Assembly: GCF_000828675.1 (NCBI RefSeq)
Contig: NZ_AP014510.1
Span: 887,413 to 951,412 of the forward strand
From: Thermotoga profunda AZM34c06
Lineage (GTDB): Bacteria; Thermotogota; Thermotogae; Thermotogales; DSM-5069
DNA length: 64,000 nt
Direction: 5' to 3'
Under the pieces are notes generated by a model that was not told where the DNA came from, did no database searches, and saw nothing but the letters and a program-made list of their open reading frames with translations. Shown one piece after another: positions 43,529 to 50,939 of the stretch. The translations under genes were made by a program, and so were the position numbers. Numbering within the stretch: the first letter of the stretch is position 1; every line of letters starts with the position of its first letter.

Positions 43529-44053
43529 ATGGCAAGGGGTAGAAAGAAAATTTTAACACCAGCACTTGAGGATTACTTAACTATCATTTATGAAATTCAG
43601 CAAAAACAACCAGCCGCCAGAATCAGTACGATTGCTCGAAAAGTAGGTGTAAGTCTTCCAAGTGTTACGAACGCCGTTAGACGCTTGGCAGATCTTGGTT
43701 ATGTCGAATACGAAAAATATGGGCTCATAGTTTTGACAAACAAAGGGAAACGTAAGGCACAGATCATGCGTGTACTGCAGCAGAGAATTTGTAACTTCTT
43801 TTATTATGTGTTAGGAGTGCCTGTCGATGTTTCTGATAAGATCTCCAAGCATTTGTCACACTATCTCACAGCTCGAGCGCGTGAAAGAGTGAAAGAATTC
43901 TACAGATTGATTCTCGATTTTGATGAAACCAAGGCAAAAGATCTCAGAAAATTCATCGAAGAAAGTAGAAAATTGGTTAACGTGGAGCAACTCCCACAGG
44001 AAGTCCTTGAAGATATAAAGGCAGCAGAGATAGAGGAAGAAGAAGGTGACTAA
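43529..44053 (+). CDS. MntR/DtxR-like transcriptional regulator with degenerate metal site
   Basis: A 174-aa winged-helix regulator. Its first 120 residues align by eye to Bacillus MntR: TPALEDYLTIIYEI, STIARKVGVSLPSVTNAVRRL and YEKYGLIVLTNKGK. Of the MntR metal ligands only the Asp (Asp15) is kept; positions equal to MntR Glu11, His77, Glu102 and His103 read Thr, Val, Ser and Lys. It may act without metal or sense something else. An acidic tail ends the protein (EIEEEEGD). It lies between udg and an epimerase gene with gaps of four and two bases. Confidence 0.85.
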   Translation: MARGRKKILTPALEDYLTIIYEIQQKQPAARISTIARKVGVSLPSVTNAVRRLADLGYVEYEKYGLIVLTNKGKRKAQIMRVLQQRICNFFYYVLGVPVDVSDKISKHLSHYLTARARERVKEFYRLILDFDETKAKDLRKFIEESRKLVNVEQLPQEVLEDIKAAEIEEEEGD

Positions 44054-44055
44054 TT

Positions 44056-44976
44056 GTGCCTAATATTCTTGTCACTGGTGGAGCTGGATTCATAGGATCA
44101 CACTTGGTGGATGCACTGACTCAGGAAGGTTATAAAGTCGTTGTAGTTGACAATCTTTCTACTGGAAAAGTAGAAAACTTGAATCGAAATGTTCTGTTTT
44201 ACCAGCAGAGTGTTGAAGATGAAGAGATGATGGAACGTATTTTCATGTTGCACAAATTTGATTTTGTGTTCCATCTTGCGGCTCAAGCAAGTGTCAGTGT
44301 TTCTGTGAAAGAACCAGCAAAAGATGCTAAAGTGAACATCCTGGGAAGTTTAATTCTTTTGGAGAAGAGTGTGAAATACGGTGTAAAGAAATTCATCTTT
44401 TCCTCAACAGGTGGGGCGATTTATGGAGAAGGTGTACCAGTGCCAACAAGCGAAGCGACTGTGCCTCATCCTATCTCTCCTTACGGAATTGCCAAGAGAT
44501 CTGTCGAGATGTACCTTGAGTTCTACAAAAATGAAAAAAATTTAAACTATGTCTCTTTGAGATATGGTAATGTATATGGCCCAAGACAGGATCCAAACGG
44601 TGAAGCCGGTGTCATCGCGATATTTTCTTCGAGAATGCTTAAGAATGAAGAAGTTTTTATCTTTGGAGACGGTGAATATGTGAGAGATTATGTATATGTT
44701 AAAGATGTTGTACGTGCCAATTTGCTTGCTTTGAATCAAAACGTGAGTGGCATATACAACATAGGAACGAGTATTGGGACTTCTGTGAATGAACTTTTCA
44801 AGATGCTCGCGCAGATAACAAATTATCAAAGACAACCAACCTATGCACCACCGAGGAAAGGCGATATACGAAAAAGTATCTTAGATTCATCAAAGGCAAG
44901 GTCGGAATTGGGCTGGTCTGTAACGACAACACTTGCTGAGGGATTAGCAGAAACTGTTGAGTTCTTTAAAGCATGA
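44056..44976 (+). CDS. NAD-dependent nucleotide-sugar epimerase (GalE-like)
   Basis: Extended SDR enzyme of 306 aa. Cofactor motif GGAGFIGSHLVDAL (7-20), the catalytic Ser/Thr region FSSTGGAIYGEG and the YGIAKRSVE motif (Tyr and Lys four apart) are present. RYGNVYGPRQDP is typical of UDP-glucose 4-epimerase-like enzymes. It probably interconverts UDP-sugars for glycan synthesis. The GTG start comes two bases after the regulator stop. A stem-loop begins in its stop codon. Confidence 0.88.
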   Translation: MPNILVTGGAGFIGSHLVDALTQEGYKVVVVDNLSTGKVENLNRNVLFYQQSVEDEEMMERIFMLHKFDFVFHLAAQASVSVSVKEPAKDAKVNILGSLILLEKSVKYGVKKFIFSSTGGAIYGEGVPVPTSEATVPHPISPYGIAKRSVEMYLEFYKNEKNLNYVSLRYGNVYGPRQDPNGEAGVIAIFSSRMLKNEEVFIFGDGEYVRDYVYVKDVVRANLLALNQNVSGIYNIGTSIGTSVNELFKMLAQITNYQRQPTYAPPRKGDIRKSILDSSKARSELGWSVTTTLAEGLAETVEFFKA

Positions 44977-45001
44977 TGGGTAGGTGAATCGCCTACCCAT
45001 C
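44975..45001 (+). other. Stem-loop between epimerase and rarA
   Basis: GATGGGTAGG, loop TGAATCG, CCTACCCATC makes a perfect ten-pair stem that starts within the epimerase TGA. No T tract follows; the rarA ribosome site GGGGG comes right after. It may be an mRNA stabiliser, or it could mask or expose that site (inference). Confidence 0.6.
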
Positions 45002-45014
45002 TTGGGGGTCTTAA

Positions 45015-46325
45015 ATGATGTTCGACCCACAAGTAGATGAATACAAACCTCTTGCAGAAAGGGTCAGACCAAAGAATTTTGAAGATTTAATTGGTCAGCA
45101 ACATGTGATGGGAAAAGATGGGATATTGCGTAGAGCCCTTGAAAAAGGGAGTATATTTTCTTGCATCTTGTATGGTCCACCTGGTTGTGGAAAAAGTTCT
45201 ATTGCGGAACTCATAAGAAAATATGTGAATGCCGAATATTATTCATTCAGTGGAGCGCTTCATGGCGCTGCTGAGATCAAGCAAGCTATGAACCGAGCTC
45301 AGGAGATGAAAAAATACGGTAAACAAACGGTGGTTTTTATAGATGAAATTCATCGTCTCAACAAAGCACAGCAAGATCTTTTGCTCTCCAAGGTAGAAGA
45401 TGGGACGATAACGTTGATAGGTGCAACAACAGAAAATCCTTCTTTTGAAATCATTCCTCCATTATTGTCAAGATGCAGAGTGATCTTTCTCAAACCTCTT
45501 TCAAACGAAGATTTAGTGAGAATAATGAAAAGAGCCTTGATAGTAGACCAAAAGATCGCGAATTATGGAATATCAGTTAACGAAGAAGTTCTTGAATCGA
45601 TTGCTCAGCTTTCTCAAGGTGATGCGCGTTTTGCGCTCAATACCCTTGAAATGGCAATTGAAACTGCAAAGACTATGGACAAGAAGATACTCGATCTAAA
45701 GATCTTACAAACCAGTACAAGTTATAAACCCCAAGGATACAGATCTGAAGAACACTATGATTTTGCTTCTGCATTCATAAAAAGCTTGAGAGGTAGCGAC
45801 CCAGACGCGGCATTGTATTATATGGCAAGAATGATCGATTCTGGAGAAGATCCCATGTTCATTGCAAGGAGAATGATAATCCTTGCCAGTGAAGATATAG
45901 GTTTAGCTGAACCCATGGCACTACTCGTTGCGGTGGCTGCAGCCCAAGCCGTTGAATATGTAGGATTACCCGAATGCGTATTGAATCTTGCCCAGGCTGT
46001 GATCTATCTTGCGGCAGCACCAAAGAGTAATTCAGTTTACTTGGCAGTTGAAACGGCGAAAAACGTTGCAAAGCAATCTATTAACCTTCAAGTTCCACTC
46101 TTTTTGAGAAACCCTGTTACAAAATTGATGAAAAACGCAGGCTACGGTGAAGGATACATTTATCCTCACGAAGTCGGTGGTTTTGTGAGAAGAAGTTATA
46201 TGCCAGATGAATTAAAAAAGGTCAAGATCTATTTACCCAAAGACATTGGAAAAGAATCGAATATCAAAAAAAGACTCGAAGAGCTCTGGGGGAAAGAAAA
46301 ATATTCACAGGAGGAAAGAAAATGA
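45015..46325 (+). CDS. rarA: Replication-associated recombination ATPase RarA (MgsA)
   Basis: AAA+ ATPase of 436 aa acting at stalled replication forks. Residues 17-36 (VRPKNFEDLIGQQHVMGKDG) are the family's start, Walker A GPPGCGKS is at 54-61, Walker B VFIDEIHRLNKAQQD near 112, sensor 1 GATTENPSFEI near 140. The C-terminal tetramerisation domain has SEDIGLAEPMAL and NPVTKLMKNAGYGEGYIYPHE (in part), both specific to RarA/WRNIP1. It overlaps the next gene by four bases. Confidence 0.94.
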   Translation: MMFDPQVDEYKPLAERVRPKNFEDLIGQQHVMGKDGILRRALEKGSIFSCILYGPPGCGKSSIAELIRKYVNAEYYSFSGALHGAAEIKQAMNRAQEMKKYGKQTVVFIDEIHRLNKAQQDLLLSKVEDGTITLIGATTENPSFEIIPPLLSRCRVIFLKPLSNEDLVRIMKRALIVDQKIANYGISVNEEVLESIAQLSQGDARFALNTLEMAIETAKTMDKKILDLKILQTSTSYKPQGYRSEEHYDFASAFIKSLRGSDPDAALYYMARMIDSGEDPMFIARRMIILASEDIGLAEPMALLVAVAAAQAVEYVGLPECVLNLAQAVIYLAAAPKSNSVYLAVETAKNVAKQSINLQVPLFLRNPVTKLMKNAGYGEGYIYPHEVGGFVRRSYMPDELKKVKIYLPKDIGKESNIKKRLEELWGKEKYSQEERK

Positions 46326-47191
46326 AGAAGATAAGATCATCGAATTGTATTTACGCTTTTTCATCTTTGATGAAACCTGTAGAAACCATTGAACCAGGTG
46401 AAATAGTAGTCTTTGAAACCGTTGACGCCCTGGGAGGTCAAATCAAAGACGAAAATGATACAGCATACCTTGATTTTTCAAAAGTCAACCCTGCAACAGG
46501 ACCTGTATTTATCAAAGAAGCATATTCTGGAAAAGTTCTCAAGGTTAAAATTTTGGATATAGAGATCTTCGATAAAGGTGTTATAGTTGCCGAAGAGGGC
46601 TTTGGTGTACTACCCGATGTTGTTAAAGGTTTCAAAGCTAAGATCGTTGAAATTAAGAACAATATGGTCTGTTTCGATAACCTTAGACTTCCGATAGACC
46701 CGATGATTGGTGTAATTGGTGTGGCCCCAGAAGAAGGTGAATTTCCAACTGGCACAGCTCATAGGCATGGGGGAAATATGGACACGAAGCAGGTTAAATC
46801 GGGAAATATTATTTACCTACCAATCTTTCAAGATGGTGCTCTCTTTGCTTTAGGCGATGTTCATGCACTGATGTCTGATGGGGAGGTATGTGTTTCTGCG
46901 TGTGAGGTCGGCTCGAAAGTGACAGTGAAAATAGAAGTTGTTGATAGGAAAATCGATTGGCCTATTGTCGAAACATCCAAAGGTTACTTCATATTGGTTT
47001 CTTTGCCGGACATAAATGAGGCTTTTAGAGAAGCCACAAAGCAGGCTGTGAATTTTCTTTCTGAAAGACTTGAGATATCATTTGACAAAGTTTATATGTT
47101 GGCAAGCCTTGTGGTAGACATTCAAGTGAGTCAGTTAGTTGATCCAAATAAAACAGTCAGGGCTTTTATACCAAAGACAATTTTTCATTAA
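46322..47191 (+). CDS. Acetamidase/formamidase family protein
   Basis: A 289-aa member of the FmdA/AmdA family, which hydrolyses short-chain amides to ammonia and an acid. Recognisable segments are NPATGPVFIKEAYSGKVL, APEEGEFPTGTAHRHGGNMDTK (in part; the GGNMD motif is diagnostic) and GDVHALMSDGEVCVSACE, with the putative metal/active site residues His and Asp. It is shorter than fungal acetamidases, matching the T. maritima homologue. The start overlaps rarA. Physiological substrate unknown. Confidence 0.9.
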   Translation: MKKIRSSNCIYAFSSLMKPVETIEPGEIVVFETVDALGGQIKDENDTAYLDFSKVNPATGPVFIKEAYSGKVLKVKILDIEIFDKGVIVAEEGFGVLPDVVKGFKAKIVEIKNNMVCFDNLRLPIDPMIGVIGVAPEEGEFPTGTAHRHGGNMDTKQVKSGNIIYLPIFQDGALFALGDVHALMSDGEVCVSACEVGSKVTVKIEVVDRKIDWPIVETSKGYFILVSLPDINEAFREATKQAVNFLSERLEISFDKVYMLASLVVDIQVSQLVDPNKTVRAFIPKTIFH

Positions 47192-47212
47192 TCGATTGGA
47201 GGAGTCAATACA

Positions 47213-48043
47213 ATGAGTGTTGCAATAGTTGTTGACAGCAGCATGGACTATCCCAGTGAATATAAATGGCAACTGCCAGTTCATATACTTCCTTTGAGAC
47301 TCTATGTGGACGAAAGGGAATATAGAGACAGATATGACATAGATGAAAGACAGATATATCAATACATGATTGACGGAAAGAGAGTTAAGACTGCCCTGCC
47401 GAACGTGAAAGAGACGGCGGAGTTACTATCAGAACTTTGCAAGAAATACGGTAAAGTAATCGTGTTGACACTTTCTCAAAAACTCAGTGGAACTTTCAAC
47501 ATGATTAGAATGGTGGTTGAAAATTTCAATCTGAACAAAAAAGTTGACGTCTACGACTCAAGAGGAGTTAGTGGTAAGATCTTTTATGTCTTAGATAAAT
47601 TGATCAATGACCTACTCAACAACAGAAAAATTTGTCAAGAAGCTATTGATGAGTACAGCAGAAATTCGACAATGTTTTTTGTGCTCAATACCTTGGAATA
47701 CCTCAAGAAAGGCGGAAGAATAGGCAAATTGAGTGCTTTTATTGGCAAAATTTTGAATATAAAACCAATTCTCTCGTTGGATGAAAAAGGAGAACTCTAC
47801 AAAGTGGCAACTGCAAGAAATGACAAAGATTTGGTCAGTACCATGGTTTCGTTGATTAAAGATTTCATTGGCTCAGAGAAAAATTATGTTCTTTACGGGG
47901 GATATGGTCTTGACAGTATGAAAGATCTTCTGCAGGATGTGATTTCTAAATTCAATAGATGTGATGGATTAGCTCGTGTAGGTCCAGCGGTCGCTGCACA
48001 TGCTGGGCCAGAGGTTTTTGGAATTCTCGTTGGTAAAGCTTGA
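47213..48043 (+). CDS. DegV family fatty-acid-binding protein
   Basis: A 276-aa cytosolic protein. It begins VAIVVDSSMDYP, with the DSS motif of the family, and has TLSQKLSGTFNM near residue 90 (the SGTF/Y motif binding the fatty acid head group) and a C-terminal lipid-binding lobe with LKKGGRIGKLSAFIGKILNIKPIL. DegV proteins bind fatty acids for fatty-acid kinase; no kinase gene is seen here. The ATG follows TTGGAGGAGTCAAT. It ends about 90 bases before tRNA-Pro. Confidence 0.93.
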   Translation: MSVAIVVDSSMDYPSEYKWQLPVHILPLRLYVDEREYRDRYDIDERQIYQYMIDGKRVKTALPNVKETAELLSELCKKYGKVIVLTLSQKLSGTFNMIRMVVENFNLNKKVDVYDSRGVSGKIFYVLDKLINDLLNNRKICQEAIDEYSRNSTMFFVLNTLEYLKKGGRIGKLSAFIGKILNIKPILSLDEKGELYKVATARNDKDLVSTMVSLIKDFIGSEKNYVLYGGYGLDSMKDLLQDVISKFNRCDGLARVGPAVAAHAGPEVFGILVGKA

Positions 48044-48088
48044 GTTGTTTTGTCAAACAATTTTCAAAGTCTTTGAACATTTGGTATC

Positions 48089-48116
48089 TTGATAAATATC
48101 TTCTTTGTGATAATAT
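48089..48116 (+). promoter_or_regulatory. Promoter of tRNA-Pro
   Basis: TTGATA (48089-48094), 16-base spacer, TAATAT (48111-48116), 16 bases before the tRNA 5' end. Confidence 0.65.
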
Positions 48117-48132
48117 ATTCATTGGTTTGTGT

Positions 48133-48210
48133 CGGGGCGTAGCGCAGACGGCTTAGCGCGCCTGCCTTGGGAGCAGGAGGTCGCTGGTTCAAGTCCAGTC
48201 GCCCCGACCA
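48133..48210 (+). tRNA. tRNA-Pro (anticodon TGG)
   Basis: A 78-base tRNA with encoded CCA. Acceptor CGGGGCG pairs with CGCCCCG, anticodon stem CCTGC/GCAGG with loop CTTGGGA (anticodon TGG, reads CCA), T arm GCTGG-TTCAAGT-CCAGT. The C1-G72 pair is typical of bacterial tRNA-Pro. A run of T residues and an AT-only hairpin follow (48211-48232), a weak terminator at most. The rest of the 209-base gap to the next gene holds only the operator described below. Confidence 0.95.
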
Positions 48211-48384
48211 TTTTTTATATAAATATAAAAAATCCCTTCTTTAACCACATCTACCAATTTTTCATCATACATAATCATAAAATGATACAAATTATGTTCC
48301 TGTATACAAAATAGGCAGGGGTATTCTTGCATTCGTCTTGCTGATTAATTTAAAGATATTTTCAAAGTGTTGTCATGGAAATAG

Positions 48385-48400
48385 TTGTATAATTGTACAA
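48385..48400 (+). promoter_or_regulatory. Palindromic operator overlapping the -10 box of the arsR-type gene
   Basis: TTGTATAATTGTACAA is a 16-base palindrome with a single mismatched pair. It contains the -10 box TATAAT (48388-48393) and lies 20 bases before the regulator's GTG. Binding here would block RNA polymerase, so the downstream ArsR-type protein is probably autoregulated. Confidence 0.7.
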
Positions 48401-48419
48401 CAGTGAAAGGAGGAAAGTT

Positions 48420-48683
48420 GTGCAAGTCGAAGAGATTTTTAAAGCCCTGGCATGCAAATGGAGGATTGAAATCATAAAACAGATAGCAAAACAAGATCTT
48501 TGCATGTGTGATCTTGAAGCGGCAAATTATATCGATAAAACAACTATTTCAAGGCATATAGCCATTTTACAAAATGCTGGAATTATTGAGTTGCGAAGAG
48601 AAGGGCAGAAAAAAAGAATAATCCTAAAGGACAACAGGATTCTGGAACTCATAAATTTGGCTGAAAAGATCGTTGAAAAATGA
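48420..48683 (+). CDS. ArsR/SmtB-type helix-turn-helix regulator
   Basis: A small winged-helix repressor of about 87 aa. Residues show the ArsR layout: IFKALACKWRIEIIKQIAKQ, then DLCMCDLEAA with the ELCVC-type pair of cysteines in front of the recognition region, and KTTISRHIAILQNAGIIELRREGQKK (in part). The CMC motif, like ArsR's ELCVCDL, suggests thiol-based metal(loid) sensing. GTG 48420 is six bases after AAAGGAGG and is the start; the frame extends upstream only through the operator. It probably regulates itself and the ferredoxin genes that follow. Confidence 0.88.
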   Translation: MQVEEIFKALACKWRIEIIKQIAKQDLCMCDLEAANYIDKTTISRHIAILQNAGIIELRREGQKKRIILKDNRILELINLAEKIVEK

Positions 48684-48708
48684 TATTCACAGAAGGAGGA
48701 GATATAGA

Positions 48709-48921
48709 ATGGCAAAGAACTGGTATCCAGTTATTGATTACGACAAATGTGCTGGATGTCTGAGTTGTGCAAATTTCTGTCCTCATGGAGTTTACACAAT
48801 CAAGGATGGTAAACCTGTTGTCACAAATCCTCTTGAATGTGTGGAGTTTTGCAGAGGTTGTCAAAAACTTTGTGACTACGGCGCGATAACTTACTCGACG
48901 GAGGTGAAAGTCCATGGGTAA
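48709..48921 (+). CDS. Two-cluster [4Fe-4S] ferredoxin-like protein
   Basis: A 70-aa iron-sulfur protein. The first cluster motif is Cys14, Cys17, Cys20 and Cys24 followed by Pro (CAGCLSCANFCP); the second is Cys44, Cys48, Cys51 and Cys55, with unusual spacing (C-x3-C-x2-C-x3-C). It may carry two 4Fe-4S clusters and transfer electrons to a partner encoded next. ATG follows AGAAGGAGGAG; an upstream extension in the frame overlaps the arsR gene and is not needed. It overlaps the next gene's ATG. Confidence 0.88.
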   Translation: MAKNWYPVIDYDKCAGCLSCANFCPHGVYTIKDGKPVVTNPLECVEFCRGCQKLCDYGAITYSTEVKVHG

Positions 48922-49270
48922 AAAGGGATTGTTACTGTGTGTTTGTTAAGGTACATGCCCGTCTTTTCATCAAATGAATGTTTTTGAAGTGCTCAATGCT
49001 ATAAGAAGAGAAAATTTGGTTGATTTTGTCGCACTTCATCCACAACTGTGCGCAGATGATGGAGATACTTACTTGAAAACATTGACAAAAGACGATCAAA
49101 TAGAAAAGCTGTATGTAGCGGGTTGTGATCCAGCGATGCAAAAAAAGATGTACAGGGATGCTTTTGAAACGAGTAATTTTGACAGATCGAAACACGTTGG
49201 TGTAGATATAAGAAATATGACTACAGAACAGGCAATTGAAGCAATTAAGAATATGATCAAAAATAGCTGA
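48914..49270 (+). pseudogene. Cysteine-motif protein interrupted by in-frame TAA at codon 12
   Basis: The ATG at 48914 has a textbook ribosome site (GGAGGTG, seven bases) and overlaps the ferredoxin stop, as expected in this genome. It reads MGKKGLLLCVC, then TAA (48947-48949), then continues in the same frame with GTCPSFHQMNVFEVL to a TGA at 49268-49270, 119 codons in all. The CVC-x-GTCP pattern and CADDGD downstream look like an HdrA-like N-terminal domain that handles Fe-S or thiols. The simplest reading is a nonsense change, for example CAA to TAA. A 98-aa product from ATG 48974 is possible but has no ribosome site and would lose the cysteine motif. Confidence 0.7.
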
Positions 49271-49301
49271 GTTTTGTTGTATCATATCTTTGGTGATAGC
49301 T

Positions 49302-49949
49302 GTGTGCAGGATGATTGGTTTTTCTTTTGAAACTGAACAAGATGTAGGTGTATTTTTCAAACATTTACAATCAATGGCTCAAAATGGTAAGAGTGCTCCC
49401 CACAACCACGGGTGGGGAGTTTATGCTATCAAAGACAACGCAGTGATCTATTATCGCTCACCAAGGCCGGCGTATGAAGAAGAAATGACTTCGTTTCCTG
49501 CAAAAATAGGGATCTTTCACGCAAGAAAGGCATCAGAGCACTTGCCGATAACCTTTTTGCAACTCCATCCATTTATAGATAACAGAGGCAAGGCATTTTG
49601 TCACAACGGAACTATATATGACATTGAGTACTCTTCAATAGATAGCGATACTTACTCATATTTCTTGAAAATCAAAGATTTCTCAAATTACGAAGATCTA
49701 ACTAACAAAATCGGGGAAATAGCTCAAAATTACAGGCACACAGGTATGAATTTTTTGATGATCAATAACGATGAACTGGTTGTTTATTGCGGATACAGTG
49801 GAAATAAAGATTACTACACTCTATGGTATCGAGATACAAATGGCTTTGTGGTGAGCTCAGAACCGATGGATCAAAGATTCAAACCGATAGATAATAAAAC
49901 ACTTCTCGTTGTGAAGGATGGAAAAATAGAGCAACTGAGATCGATTTAA
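49302..49949 (+). CDS. Class II glutamine amidotransferase domain protein (YafJ-like)
   Basis: A 215-aa Ntn hydrolase. Starting at GTG 49302 it reads MCRMIGFSFE, placing the catalytic cysteine directly after the initiator methionine as the fold requires. HNHGWGVYAI, FHARKASEHLPI (Arg of the glutamine site) and FCHNGTIYDIEYS are the remaining class II motifs. The frame also opens four codons earlier, but that start would bury the nucleophile. There is no synthase domain, so it is of the stand-alone YafJ type with unknown acceptor. It lies between the ferredoxin group and a terminator. Confidence 0.88.
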   Translation: MCRMIGFSFETEQDVGVFFKHLQSMAQNGKSAPHNHGWGVYAIKDNAVIYYRSPRPAYEEEMTSFPAKIGIFHARKASEHLPITFLQLHPFIDNRGKAFCHNGTIYDIEYSSIDSDTYSYFLKIKDFSNYEDLTNKIGEIAQNYRHTGMNFLMINNDELVVYCGYSGNKDYYTLWYRDTNGFVVSSEPMDQRFKPIDNKTLLVVKDGKIEQLRSI

Positions 49950-49963
49950 TGATCGGTGAAAAC

Positions 49964-49987
49964 AAAAAGGGGCTTTAGCCCCTTTTT
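49964..49987. terminator. Bidirectional intrinsic terminator
   Basis: AAAAAGGGGC, loop TTTA, GCCCCTTTTT works on both strands between the convergent amidotransferase and trxB genes. Confidence 0.93.
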
Positions 49988-50933
49988 ATGTGAAATAATT
50001 CTCTGCTGCGTGCGTAGCTGCTATTGCGCCATCTGAAACCGCAGTTATTATCTGTCTGACACTCTTTTTTCTAACATCTCCTATGGCATACACCCTTGGA
50101 ATATTAGTTTGCATGAATTCATCTGTGATGATATAACCAGATTCGTCAGTGTTGACAACACCCTTGACAAAATCTGAATTTGGTACCAGACCGATAGCTA
50201 TGAAAACACCGTCAACTTTTATGTTGCTCAATTCACCTGTTTTGGTGTCTCTAAGAATAACTTCCTCCAATTTCTTTGTTCCTGAAAAACTTTCAACGAC
50301 TTTGTTGAACGCGAATTTGATCTTTTGATTGGAAAAGGCTCTGTCTTGCAGTATCTTAACAGCTCTCAATTTGTCACGTCTGTGAATTACAGTTACAGAC
50401 CTTGCTATTTTGGCAAGATAGAGTGCATCGTTTATAGCTGTGTCTCCACCACCAACAACCGCTACATCTTTGTCTTTGAAGAAATAACCATCACAAGTTG
50501 CACAATATGAGATACCCTTTGCAGTCAATTCTTTCTCACCAGGCACATTCAATTTTTTCGGATCGGCACCTGTTGCTATCATCAAAACGTGTGATTTTAT
50601 CATTCTCCCATCTTCTGTCTCAATGATTCTTTCGTCACCGTTTATTATGATATGTTTCACCTGTTCATTCAAAAAATGTGTGCCAAGTGACTGGGCATGT
50701 TCTTTCATTCTCCCAGCGAGTTCTTGACCTTCGATCGAGGGAAAACCAAGATAGTTGTCTATATAAGTAGTGAGATTCAATTGACCGCCTTCAAGTGTCT
50801 TCTCTACAACGAGTACGCTCAAACCAGCACGAGTGGCATAAACAGCTGCACCAAGTGCGGCAGGACCACCGCCAACAGTGATCACATCGTAATAATCTCT
50901 TATCTCACTCCTATGACCTGTATCAAAGATCAC
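49986..50933 (-). CDS. trxB: Thioredoxin reductase
   Basis: NAD(P)H-dependent flavoenzyme of 315 aa. FAD motif GGGPAALGAAVYATRAG (21-37), redox pair Cys144-Cys147 in CATCDGYFF, NAD(P) motif VVGGGDTAINDALYLA, and C-terminal VYAIGDV are present. It follows, in the same operon, a protein disulfide oxidoreductase that is its likely electron acceptor. The GTG start follows GGGAGATGACCAAAC. The first 11 residues precede the usual N terminus. Confidence 0.95.
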   Translation of the reverse strand: MIFDTGHRSEIRDYYDVITVGGGPAALGAAVYATRAGLSVLVVEKTLEGGQLNLTTYIDNYLGFPSIEGQELAGRMKEHAQSLGTHFLNEQVKHIIINGDERIIETEDGRMIKSHVLMIATGADPKKLNVPGEKELTAKGISYCATCDGYFFKDKDVAVVGGGDTAINDALYLAKIARSVTVIHRRDKLRAVKILQDRAFSNQKIKFAFNKVVESFSGTKKLEEVILRDTKTGELSNIKVDGVFIAIGLVPNSDFVKGVVNTDESGYIITDEFMQTNIPRVYAIGDVRKKSVRQIITAVSDGAIAATHAAENYFT

Positions 50934-50939
50934 GTTTGG

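Noticed and set aside
44975-45001. Hairpin after the epimerase gene as an intrinsic terminator
   Set aside because: No T tract follows and the next gene on the same strand starts 14 bases later.
48947-48949. Selenocysteine or pyrrolysine insertion at the in-frame stop in the cysteine-motif gene
   Set aside because: The codon is TAA, not TGA or TAG, and no SECIS-like hairpin is evident after it.
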